The translations under genes and the position numbers were made by a program. Of a stretch of 64,000 bases of DNA, positions 26,077-34,461 are shown piece after piece. Source of the stretch: CAVYHJ01 sp963768165 [NCBI: uncultured bacterium] (GTDB taxonomy: Bacteria; UBP4; UBA4092). The notes under the pieces are model-generated. The model saw nothing but the letters and a program-made list of their open reading frames with translations. It did no database searches and was not told the DNA's origin. Each line of letters opens with the position of its first letter. Position 1 is the first letter of the stretch. The stretch is from the NCBI GenBank assembly GCA_963768165.1, contig CAVYHJ010000026.1:372001-436000 (forward strand), written 5' to 3'.

Positions 26077-29016
26077 ATGCTTGGCGATTTTTTTAAAAAA
26101 ATAGTTCCTTCCAAACAGGAACGGGATATTAAAAAGTTACAACCGATTGTTGATGAAATCAACTCGCACGAGTCTGCCTATAAAAACCTCTCCGACGAAC
26201 AATTGAAAGCCAAAACCACGGAGTTTAGAACCAGATTGTCGGAAGGAGAACCTTTAGATGATATTCTGCCTGAAGCCTTTGCTGCTGTACGAGAGGCATC
26301 TAACCGGGTTCTTAAAATGCGCCATTTTGATGTCCAGATGATGGGTGGAATTGTTCTTCATCAGGGGAAAATCGCAGAAATGGCAACTGGTGAAGGAAAA
26401 ACTCTCGTAGCGACATTACCGCTGTATCTCAATGGTTTGACAGGTCGGGGTGCGCATTTAGTGACAGTTAATGATTATCTCGCCAAACGTGACCGCGACT
26501 GGATGGGCCCAGTCTTGGAATTTCTAGGTTTGGCGGTCGGCGTCATTCAAAATGAAATGTCTCCGGAGGAGAGACGCCAACAATACGCTTGCGATGTTAC
26601 CTATGGTACTAACAGCGAATTTGGTTTTGATTACCTCCGCGATAACATGTCCATTCGGATAGAAGACCAGGTTCAACGTGGATTTAATTACGCAATTGTG
26701 GATGAAGTGGACAGTATTCTGATTGACGAAGCGCGCACCCCATTAATTATTTCCGGCGCCGTGGAACACTCCACGCATAAATTCGATGAAATGAAAAAAC
26801 CGGTGGAAAGACTGATGAATGCGCAAGTTCATCTTGTAAACCGGCTGGTCTCGGAAGCGGAAAAATTATTGGAAGAAGGCAAGGATTATGAAGTCGGAAT
26901 TAAATTACTAACCGTCCGGCGCGGCGCTCCTAAACATAAACGCTTGATGAAACTGGAGAAAGAACAGGGCGTGCTTAAACAAATTGAACGGGTAGAATTG
27001 GATTATACTCGTGACAAAAGATTACCGGAAATTGATGAAGAATTATTTTTTAGTATTGATGAGAAAACCCATGTTGTAGATTTGACAGAAAAAGGCCGAC
27101 AATTCCTTTCCCCCAATGATCCATCCTTTTTCGTCATGACGGATTTGGATTTGGAACGACATAAAATTGATAACGATAATTCAATGCCGGATATGGAGAA
27201 ATTAACAAAAAAACAGGTTTTGGAACAAGATTTCATCAGTAAATCCGAACGTCTGCAAAACATCGCTCAGCTTCTCAAAGCCTATTCTCTTTATGAAAAA
27301 GACGTGGAATATGTAGTACAGGAAGGGAAAGTCGTTATTGTAGATGAGTTCACTGGACGGTTGATGACTGGTCGGCGGTTTAGTGACGGATTGCATGAGG
27401 CACTGGAAGCCAAGGAAGGCGTTACTATCGAACGGGAAACCCAAACTCTGGCGACCATCACCATCCAAAACTATTTTAGAATGTATGAAAAATTAGCAGG
27501 GATGACGGGAACCGCCATCAATAACGCCAAAGAATTTTGGGATGTTTACAAATTGGATACGGTGGTTGTTCCTACTAATCAACCCATGATTCGCGCCGAC
27601 CACGACGATGTTATTTATAAAACCCGGAAAGAAAAATATAATGCTGTGATTGATGAAATATTTGATTGTTACAAACGCGGCCAGCCGGTACTCGTGGGTA
27701 CGATTTCCGTGGATGTATCCGAAACCATTGGCCGGATGCTGCGGATGCGCGGGATAAAAGAATTTAACATCTTGAACGCCAAACAACATCAACGGGAAGC
27801 GGAAATCATCGCCAATGCCGGCCAGAAAAAAGCCATTACTATTGCCACCAATATGGCCGGTCGTGGAACGGATATCAAGTTGGGTGAAGGTGTTTTGGAA
27901 ACAGGCGGATTGCACATTCTCGGCACGGAACGCCATGAAGCCGGTCGTATTGATCGTCAATTACGGGGACGCAGTGGACGGCAGGGCGATCCCGGTTCCT
28001 CTCGTTTTTATTTGTCTTTGGAAGACGATTTAATGCGCCTATTCGGGTCCGATAAAATTGTCACTATTATGGATAAATTGGGTGTGGAAGAAGGAGAAGC
28101 TATTCAGGCCGGTCTGGTGACTCGCGCGATTTCCAAAGCCCAACAACGGGTCGAAGACCATAATTATACCAGCCGAAAACATCTTTTGGAATATGACGAT
28201 TTAATGAATAAGCAGCGCGAAGTAATTTATGAATTACGCCAGGATTTATTGGAAGGAACCAGTATCGGTCAATGGATTCTCCAGGTGCTGTTACGGCAAT
28301 TTACGGAAGATAAAAACGAACCAACAGCCGAAGAAGAAAAGGGACTTACTCTTCGTGAATTTATTTTGGCGATTTGTAACGAAACCTTGGAAGAAAAATT
28401 CGATACCCATGTTCCGCAGAATATGCCTCGCACTGAATGGGATTTGAAAGGTTTGTTGGAGTGGTACCATTCCGTTCTTCCCACCAGTATCACGCTCAAA
28501 GAGATTCAAAACGAATCTCTCTCCCGCAAGGATATTTATGACAAATTATCCCTTGCGTTCACAGAGGCGTATGATGAGAGAGAAAAACTGTTTACTCCCG
28601 AAGTTATGCGGTTTGTGGAAAAAGCCATTGTCCTGCGCACCGTGGATTCTCAATGGCGCGACCATTTACTGAATATGGATTTATTGCGGGAAGGTGTGGG
28701 TCTAAAGGCGTTCGGAGCCACCATTGAAAATGCCGCGCTGATTGAATACAAAAAAGAAGGTCACGAATTGTTTGTACAGATGTTGGATACCATCAAACGA
28801 GAGATAATCAATACGATATTTAAAGTTTCTCCTGTTCCTCCACCCAATGCGCCTCCTTCGGGTGCAGCACCAGCCAGACCTTCTAAAATGCCCTTGGGAC
28901 CGCCCAAATCTAATGAGCCTATTCAGACCACAAAAAAAGTGGGACGAAATGACCCATGCCCCTGCGGGAGCGGGAAAAAATACAAAAAATGCTGCGGAGC
29001 TTCGGTTTTAACATAG
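26077..29016 (+). CDS. secA: Preprotein translocase ATPase SecA
   Basis: SecA drives Sec-dependent export at the inner membrane, needed for the many secreted enzymes in this window. Visible are Walker A GEGKT (105-109), the DEVD box (209-212) followed by SILIDEART, the preprotein cross-linking region, the second nucleotide-binding fold with NMAGRGTDIKLGEGV and QLRGRSGRQGDPG, and the C-terminal SEC-C zinc motif (C961, C963, C972, C973) that binds SecB or ribosomes. At 979 residues it is longer than most. A charged segment around 240-320, between the nucleotide-binding domain and the cross-linking domain, accounts for the extra length. The gene follows tyrS with a 1-base gap and converges on the glycosyltransferase gene 14 bases away. 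Confidence 0.97.
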   Translation: MLGDFFKKIVPSKQERDIKKLQPIVDEINSHESAYKNLSDEQLKAKTTEFRTRLSEGEPLDDILPEAFAAVREASNRVLKMRHFDVQMMGGIVLHQGKIAEMATGEGKTLVATLPLYLNGLTGRGAHLVTVNDYLAKRDRDWMGPVLEFLGLAVGVIQNEMSPEERRQQYACDVTYGTNSEFGFDYLRDNMSIRIEDQVQRGFNYAIVDEVDSILIDEARTPLIISGAVEHSTHKFDEMKKPVERLMNAQVHLVNRLVSEAEKLLEEGKDYEVGIKLLTVRRGAPKHKRLMKLEKEQGVLKQIERVELDYTRDKRLPEIDEELFFSIDEKTHVVDLTEKGRQFLSPNDPSFFVMTDLDLERHKIDNDNSMPDMEKLTKKQVLEQDFISKSERLQNIAQLLKAYSLYEKDVEYVVQEGKVVIVDEFTGRLMTGRRFSDGLHEALEAKEGVTIERETQTLATITIQNYFRMYEKLAGMTGTAINNAKEFWDVYKLDTVVVPTNQPMIRADHDDVIYKTRKEKYNAVIDEIFDCYKRGQPVLVGTISVDVSETIGRMLRMRGIKEFNILNAKQHQREAEIIANAGQKKAITIATNMAGRGTDIKLGEGVLETGGLHILGTERHEAGRIDRQLRGRSGRQGDPGSSRFYLSLEDDLMRLFGSDKIVTIMDKLGVEEGEAIQAGLVTRAISKAQQRVEDHNYTSRKHLLEYDDLMNKQREVIYELRQDLLEGTSIGQWILQVLLRQFTEDKNEPTAEEEKGLTLREFILAICNETLEEKFDTHVPQNMPRTEWDLKGLLEWYHSVLPTSITLKEIQNESLSRKDIYDKLSLAFTEAYDEREKLFTPEVMRFVEKAIVLRTVDSQWRDHLLNMDLLREGVGLKAFGATIENAALIEYKKEGHELFVQMLDTIKREIINTIFKVSPVPPPNAPPSGAAPARPSKMPLGPPKSNEPIQTTKKVGRNDPCPCGSGKKYKKCCGASVLT

Positions 29017-29030
29017 AAAACGCGACTGAT

Positions 29031-30599
29031 TTAGTGATATGCCCGGTAGATTCCCAGTAACTGCAGATTCCCTCGTTTGACCGAATAAATTGGTTTTCCG
29101 GTCCGGTATAATCTCCAGCACAAATCATCGAACAATCCCTGCCGGGAGAGAAGAATAAAATAATCGTAAGGTGGTTCAGCGAATAATTGGATATCGTGTC
29201 GGAGATATCCATTATTCTGATAATACACCACGACATCGGGATAAAATGACAGTGCTGCTGTCGGACCATTGCCGGGATAAACCGGAAGTATTTTGACTTT
29301 TGCATTTTGTGGAATATTTTGATTAATCCACCGAATTTCTTTTGGTCCCAGCGTTTCTCCCCAGTAAGTCGTCTCCATGCCCAGTTTTTCTGCTCCCGCT
29401 GACCCGCCGACCAAGAGATTATAATAAGACAATTGATACGGATGAAGATAAATTGTCCAGTAGACCGAAGGTAGGAGACAGACTGTAAATAAAGCAATAG
29501 TTATCTTCATCTTGTTAGTACGATTTATTCTTTTCAAAAAAGTATCAAACCCAATCCCCGCAAGAATCCCCAATACCGGAATTACTGGCAAAAAATAACG
29601 TATTCCGTCAATCACCAATGTTCCCGGCAAACCGAACAATATCACAAGAAAGAGTATATTCACTAAAAGTAGGGAGCGCAGTTGCAATGAACGAGACTGA
29701 TCTCGTTCATTGCACCCCCTCAAAAAAGAGAGGGCGAGAACGGGTAGGGGAGTTGTTAAAATAAGCATGACGAGGGGGTAATGCCAAGGAGTACTGGAAT
29801 AAGCATGGCCGAAATAATAGGTTTTCAACGGACTTTTGAACGTCAGGAATATCCGGTAAAACTCGATTATCCGTCCAAAGGTATCATGCCAGAGCCATGG
29901 CCAGCAGAGAACGAAAAGGGGACCACCGATAAAGAACATGGAGAAAAGATTGTTGGTATAGGATTTTCTAGCCATTAACTGCGCCCAGAGTATCAATGGA
30001 ATTATAATAAAAATAGCAGTGACTTTGGTGGACAAAGCCAGACCGAAGACAATTCCAGTGAGGAGACTCCATTTCCAATTTTCTATTCCGCGGTAGAAAC
30101 AATAGAGAGTTGCCAACCAGGTGACCGCTAGAGGTAAATCCAATTCTACTAAATGAGCATCAGCGAATAAACGCGGCATAGAGGCAGTGGCCAATATCGC
30201 AAACCACCCGGCAGCGATTCCATTGGTTTTATAAGCGATAGCAAATACTAGAAGCAGGAGAAGAAGAAACCAAAGTATTCCCGAAATACGATATGCAGAA
30301 ATTCTATCCGTGTAAGACCCGAAAATATATTTTGTAATACCAGCAGTTATTTTTACCAAAGGCGGGTGTTGGGCATTATTAATCCAAGCGCGGTCTATAG
30401 CATCCACATTTAACCATCTTGCGGCATCCCCGGTAAATATTCCATCCAGGACGTTTACGGTCCATTCAATATACAAATCCCCCGCCTGATAATAAAGAGG
30501 TTCATCCCATGTGATTCCGTAATCAGGCAGGGTGTGATAGACAATTCCCGCCATTACCACTAGGAAAATTATTAATAAAATATAATGTCGCTTGGGCAT
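29031..30599 (-). CDS. PMT/ArnT-like membrane glycosyltransferase
   Basis: This 522-residue multi-pass membrane protein has the GT-C fold. An acidic DE pair (D32, E33 in GITWDEPLYY) sits in the first periplasmic loop, as in protein O-mannosyltransferases and ArnT, and FADAHLVELDLPLA follows in the next luminal segment. It probably transfers a sugar from a polyprenyl-phosphate donor to a lipid or protein on the outer side of the membrane. Oddly, a perfect 32-base palindrome (29683-29714) is read in frame as CNERDQSRSLQ in a loop between membrane segments. The same palindrome is intergenic at 2248. The acceptor is unknown. Confidence 0.8.
   Translation of the reverse strand: MPKRHYILLIIFLVVMAGIVYHTLPDYGITWDEPLYYQAGDLYIEWTVNVLDGIFTGDAARWLNVDAIDRAWINNAQHPPLVKITAGITKYIFGSYTDRISAYRISGILWFLLLLLLVFAIAYKTNGIAAGWFAILATASMPRLFADAHLVELDLPLAVTWLATLYCFYRGIENWKWSLLTGIVFGLALSTKVTAIFIIIPLILWAQLMARKSYTNNLFSMFFIGGPLFVLCWPWLWHDTFGRIIEFYRIFLTFKSPLKTYYFGHAYSSTPWHYPLVMLILTTPLPVLALSFLRGCNERDQSRSLQLRSLLLVNILFLVILFGLPGTLVIDGIRYFLPVIPVLGILAGIGFDTFLKRINRTNKMKITIALFTVCLLPSVYWTIYLHPYQLSYYNLLVGGSAGAEKLGMETTYWGETLGPKEIRWINQNIPQNAKVKILPVYPGNGPTAALSFYPDVVVYYQNNGYLRHDIQLFAEPPYDYFILLSRQGLFDDLCWRLYRTGKPIYSVKRGNLQLLGIYRAYH
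29683..29714. repeat. Perfect 14-bp-arm palindrome, copy 2 (inside a coding region)
   Basis: The arms TGCAATGAACGAGA and TCTCGTTCATTGCA are identical to copy 1 at 2248-2279, around a CTGA loop. The copy is embedded in frame in the membrane glycosyltransferase gene. Confidence 0.9.
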
Positions 30600-30787
30600 A
30601 GACGTTATTTTTGTTTGACAATATTAGAATACAAAAGGGGTTAATTAGTAAAGTAAATTATAAGTTTTAAATGTCGAATTATGAATATAACTCTGTATAA
30701 TTCAGTTAGTTCCAGAGCTTTTTTACCAATAATGGAAGGATTGTTCTGTAAATACATAGTAATTATGGATTATTGAAATTACTTTTG

Positions 30788-31807
30788 TTATTCTTTAATT
30801 TCTCGAAGTTGCTTAAGGGAGAGATTTTGTTTCCAGAGGTAATAAAAACCAATTATGACGACCGGGATAATCTGGCTTAGATGGAGGACGATAGTGAAAC
30901 CGCTGGCGATATTAGTCTCTCCTCCCAAAGCAAGGACAGCGTACTTACAAGCGGCATCGTAGGGTCCGACATAACCGGGGGTCGAGGGGACGGAAACACC
31001 CAATGCCGTGACCACCATAATAAAAATGGGAGCGTAGAACGGTAGGACTTGCAGGTTAAATGCGCACATCACAAAATAATCGGCGATAGCAATGGTAATC
31101 CAGACGCCAAACGATTGAAAGGTCGCAAGGAGTATACCTTTCCAATCGCGCAAAACTTCCAACCCTTCGGCAAACTGGTGGATAATATGCAAGATCTTTT
31201 CCCGGGTGGAAGGTTGAGCGTTACCCAAAATTTTTCCGGCAATCGCTAAACATTTTTCGGAATAAAACCGCAGAATGAGCATACCCGCTAATAGTCCCAT
31301 GCATCCTAGAAATAAAAGAAATCCGGCGGCTTTCACCTGTTGAGGTTTAATCAGGCCCACCCCTTCCACATTTAAGTTAATCGGAAACATGAAAATAATC
31401 GCAACGAAAAGAAACAACAGGCACAATCCGTCAAATATCCGTTCCACGGCAATAGTCGCAAGCCCCAAGGATAAATTAATTTTCTCCTCGCGGGTTAACA
31501 TGTATCCCCGGACGATTTCTCCCAACCGTAAAGGCAGGACACTATTCCCCATGAATCCAATCATCATGGGAGACATTAATTTCATGATGTTAACCTTTTT
31601 GGTTCCCCGCAAGAAAATCTGCCAGCGCCAGGCGCGAAAATAAAAACTAATCATCAGGAAAAATGTCGCGGGAATTAAATACCAATACTGGGCATGAATT
31701 AACGCATTTCCTAATTCCTGGAAATTTATATTTCGCAGAAATAACCAGAGAAAAAAAACGCTGACAATGAATCCGATCCAGAACTTCTTTTCTTTCAATA
31801 TAGACAT
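30788..31807 (-). CDS. Flippase-like / LPG-synthase transmembrane-domain family protein
   Basis: This 339-residue membrane protein has about eight hydrophobic segments and matches the lysylphosphatidylglycerol synthase TM (UPF0104) family. Conserved blocks are the N-terminal FLRNINFQEL, PLRLGEIVRGYMLTREEKI and the C-terminal SVPSTPGYVGPYDAACKYAVLALG. No soluble aminoacyltransferase domain is attached, so it is probably a lipid- or glycolipid-handling protein rather than an LPG synthase. The frame begins with TTG then ATG; I choose the ATG ending at 31807, with TTGGAG 9 bases upstream. Its neighbour, a polyprenyl-sugar-type glycosyltransferase, is on the same strand and fits a shared role in envelope glycolipids. 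Confidence 0.82.
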   Translation of the reverse strand: MSILKEKKFWIGFIVSVFFLWLFLRNINFQELGNALIHAQYWYLIPATFFLMISFYFRAWRWQIFLRGTKKVNIMKLMSPMMIGFMGNSVLPLRLGEIVRGYMLTREEKINLSLGLATIAVERIFDGLCLLFLFVAIIFMFPINLNVEGVGLIKPQQVKAAGFLLFLGCMGLLAGMLILRFYSEKCLAIAGKILGNAQPSTREKILHIIHQFAEGLEVLRDWKGILLATFQSFGVWITIAIADYFVMCAFNLQVLPFYAPIFIMVVTALGVSVPSTPGYVGPYDAACKYAVLALGGETNIASGFTIVLHLSQIIPVVIIGFYYLWKQNLSLKQLREIKE

Positions 31808-31890
31808 CAAAATACTCCAATTTTGAACTGATTACGATAACACAGGGCAGAAGGATTGGCAAAAATATTATAAAAATTTAATGGATTTCC

Positions 31891-31919
31891 TTGACAAAAT
31901 TTTGCTTTACTAGTATTTT
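31891..31919 (+). promoter_or_regulatory. Promoter of tRNA-Phe
   Basis: TTGACA (31891-31896) is followed after 17 bases by TATTTT (31914-31919), about 20 bases before the mature tRNA 5' end. The -10 is only a fair match. Confidence 0.55.
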
Positions 31920-31939
31920 AGAATACTCTATTTTGCTGT

Positions 31940-32015
31940 GCCGAGATAGCTCAGATGGTAGAGCGCAGGACTGAAAATCCTGGCGTCGACGGTTCGATTC
32001 CGCCTCTCGGCACCA
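31940..32015 (+). tRNA. tRNA-Phe (GAA)
   Basis: The cloverleaf is complete: acceptor GCCGAGA/TCTCGGC, D-arm GCTC/GAGC, anticodon stem CAGGA/TCCTG with loop CTGAAAA (anticodon GAA), T-loop TTCGATT, discriminator A and an encoded CCA. The T-stem GACGG/CCGCC has one A-C mismatch. The 3' half is repeated at 37291-37344. Confidence 0.95.
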
Positions 32016-32138
32016 TTTTTCTCGTTGATTTCATTTCAGTTATGAGCCTTGCCATAAATATTAATTCTAAAAGTGTGGTAAAAAATTAAAAAGGATAAGA
32101 TTATAAAACTCAAATTAAATCAAAAAATCATCATCATT

Positions 32139-34154
32139 ATGGCTATTCTAAATTCTTTGGGATCATCCGGAAAATCACAAGAGCTTTATGTCGGGACAAA
32201 CTATCACCCTCATGATTCAAATAGTACCCAATGGGTAAAAGATATTGCGTTAATGAAAAGTGCCGGGTTTAAAGTGGTTCGGATGGGGCATTTAGCCTGG
32301 GATAGCTATGAACCCTTCGAGGGTAAATTTGATTTTCAATGGTTCGATGAAGTCATGGACAGGATGAACCAGGCTGGGATTAAAGTGATCCTGGATATAG
32401 CAGTCCGGCCAGCCCCCCTTTGGCTGCACCATAAATATCCGTCTATCAGCATTACCGACAGCAATGGGAATTTATTGTATCCCAATACCCGGTACATGGA
32501 AGATATTGGTGATCCTCATTATCAGAAGTATGCCTTGCGATATGCCGATGCCCTGACCAAAAGATATGCAAAACATCCGGCATTATTAGCATTCGGCATA
32601 GATAACGAACCGGGTGATGGTTTCTTTTCCTACTCAGAAACTGCAAGAAAAAGATATATCTCCTGGCTAAAGAAAAAATATACCAACCTGGATAGCTTGA
32701 ATAAAGCCTGGTCAAGCCAGAGGTGGTCCAGAAGAATTGGGAAATTTGATGAAATTGGGTTTCCGGTTTCCGGCACCATTACCGGAGCTCCGGAAAGAAC
32801 CCTTGATTTCAGGAGATTTGAGTCGGATGAAATCAATCAATTTCTTTTTAAGTTAATCGATAAAGTAAACCACAATGCACCCAAAGCATTGATAACAACC
32901 AATATGTGGTATTACTGTCCCCGGAAATATTTTGATTACTCGGAAATTGCTTATACCGGTAAAATAACTCGAGCCGGGAATGGGTTCTATCCTGGGAATT
33001 CATTAACGACTTATTGGGGTATTATGGATGCATTATTTGGTATCTCCCGGATTCAATTTGAAAATACGACCCCGTTCTGGAATACCGAATTTACCACTAT
33101 GACGGCTGTACCTAAATCGATCAGGAGATCGGCTTATGCTACCCTTATGTATGGGAATCAGATGATATGCGGATGGACCTGGCAAAGTATGCATGGGGGT
33201 GAAGAACAGTATTTGGAAGGAATGATGGATTGGGATGGGATTCCGAACCGGAAATATGATGAATATAAACAAATTGCTACAGAATTTAAGAAAATTGAGA
33301 AATATGGATTCCCTTATAAAGTACAAGCCGAGGTTGGACTTGCATTTTCTTTTCCAAGCCAAATAGTGAGTAGTTCCTTTCCTGAATCACATGACAGTCA
33401 GTTGCAAAGTTGTTTCGATACGTTTTATTTTCGCAATATGGATACCCGGGTCGTTGAAATCAGCCGGAGCAGCCTCAATTATAAATTGCTAATGATACCC
33501 GGGGTAGCACTGATGGATGATACCACCGCAACCAAAATTCGTGACTATGTAAAAAACGGCGGTACTGTCATTATGACTGGTAACTCGGCTGTGGTGGATG
33601 AAAATAACCATGTATTCGCCAGCACACGGCCGGGATTATTAAATGACGTCTTTGGAATTCGGATCGCCAGTTTTGAAGAAACTGAATCACTTAATGAAAT
33701 ATCCAGGGATTCTTTAAAAGGGAAAAAAATCCGGATTTCCTATAAAGATAAAAATATTGATACTGAGAGCCAACGTTTTGATGTGATTGAATCCAAAGGG
33801 GCGGATATCCTGGGGTATATAACCAGTTTAGATAAAAACTACCCGGTGATCACCTCCAATCAATTCGGAAAAGGAAGGGCGATCTATATAGGTCTCCCGG
33901 TAAAAGGCGAAATACTCAATCCTATCCTCGATGAGGTAATCAATCAGCTTTCCATTAAAAAAGGCCCGGTGACTCCCCGGGATGTGATGGCCAGATCTAT
34001 CGATAATAATCACATTTTATACCTGAACCTGAGTAATGAAACTAAAGAGATTGAGATGAAAGGGAAATCAAGAAGTATTCTTTGGGACAAGGATTATACC
34101 GGCAATTTTAAAATACCCCCATATGAACCGGAGTTTATTGAAATATCGTTTTAG
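32139..34154 (+). CDS. GH42-like beta-galactosidase family protein (true start probably upstream, non-ATG)
   Basis: The TIM barrel with E157 (FGIDNEPGD, acid/base) and E317 (PFWNTEFTT, nucleophile) followed by a trimerisation-type domain (about 395-590, LLMIPGVALMDDTTATKIRDYVKNGGTVIMTG) is the GH42 layout. It would remove beta-linked galactose from oligosaccharides such as xyloglucan side chains; other clan A activities are possible. The first ATG (32139) lacks a ribosome site. In frame upstream, AAAGGA at 32090-32095 is followed by ATT at 32100 and ATA at 32103, and reading from ATA gives KLKLNQKIIIIMAILNSL, a short signal-peptide-like leader. No ATG, GTG or TTG lies upstream in this leader, so an ATA or ATT start is likely if the protein is exported. 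Confidence 0.8.
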   Translation: MAILNSLGSSGKSQELYVGTNYHPHDSNSTQWVKDIALMKSAGFKVVRMGHLAWDSYEPFEGKFDFQWFDEVMDRMNQAGIKVILDIAVRPAPLWLHHKYPSISITDSNGNLLYPNTRYMEDIGDPHYQKYALRYADALTKRYAKHPALLAFGIDNEPGDGFFSYSETARKRYISWLKKKYTNLDSLNKAWSSQRWSRRIGKFDEIGFPVSGTITGAPERTLDFRRFESDEINQFLFKLIDKVNHNAPKALITTNMWYYCPRKYFDYSEIAYTGKITRAGNGFYPGNSLTTYWGIMDALFGISRIQFENTTPFWNTEFTTMTAVPKSIRRSAYATLMYGNQMICGWTWQSMHGGEEQYLEGMMDWDGIPNRKYDEYKQIATEFKKIEKYGFPYKVQAEVGLAFSFPSQIVSSSFPESHDSQLQSCFDTFYFRNMDTRVVEISRSSLNYKLLMIPGVALMDDTTATKIRDYVKNGGTVIMTGNSAVVDENNHVFASTRPGLLNDVFGIRIASFEETESLNEISRDSLKGKKIRISYKDKNIDTESQRFDVIESKGADILGYITSLDKNYPVITSNQFGKGRAIYIGLPVKGEILNPILDEVINQLSIKKGPVTPRDVMARSIDNNHILYLNLSNETKEIEMKGKSRSILWDKDYTGNFKIPPYEPEFIEISF

Positions 34155-34196
34155 TGTCTTTTAAAAGAGATTGTAGAAAATAAGATGGATAGGCAT

Positions 34197-34305
34197 GTGT
34201 AGGATACCCTTCAGGAGGGATAGGTTCTCCGGAAAGTTGTCTATCCATTTCCAGAGGAATTACCTATTCGTGTATGAATCTTCGGGCATGAATGCCCTCC
34301 TACAC
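34197..34305. repeat. Bipartite palindromic element, copy 1
   Basis: The ends GTGTAGGA and TCCTACAC are perfect complements. Inside lie ACCCTTCAGG near the left end and the palindrome GGGCATGAATGCCC next to the right end. These match the element at 49680-49738. It fills much of the 307-base gap between the GH42-like and GH3 genes; no gene is seen there. Confidence 0.8.
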
Positions 34306-34461
34306 GTTCTTTGAAGGATTCATGATATTCATGGTACACAGGAAGATATAGAAAAATTCTGACTTGTTACAGCAAGAATATATGTGATCGATGCCAAACT
34401 ACACTCATAGAAATTAACATTATTAAAACTTTAAAATTAAGTACCCATAAGGAGAGTTTAC

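Noticed and set aside
28919-29497. 192-codon minus-strand frame across the secA/glycosyltransferase junction
   Set aside because: It overlaps the SecA zinc motif and the 3' third of the glycosyltransferase in other frames; its protein resembles nothing and is a shadow.
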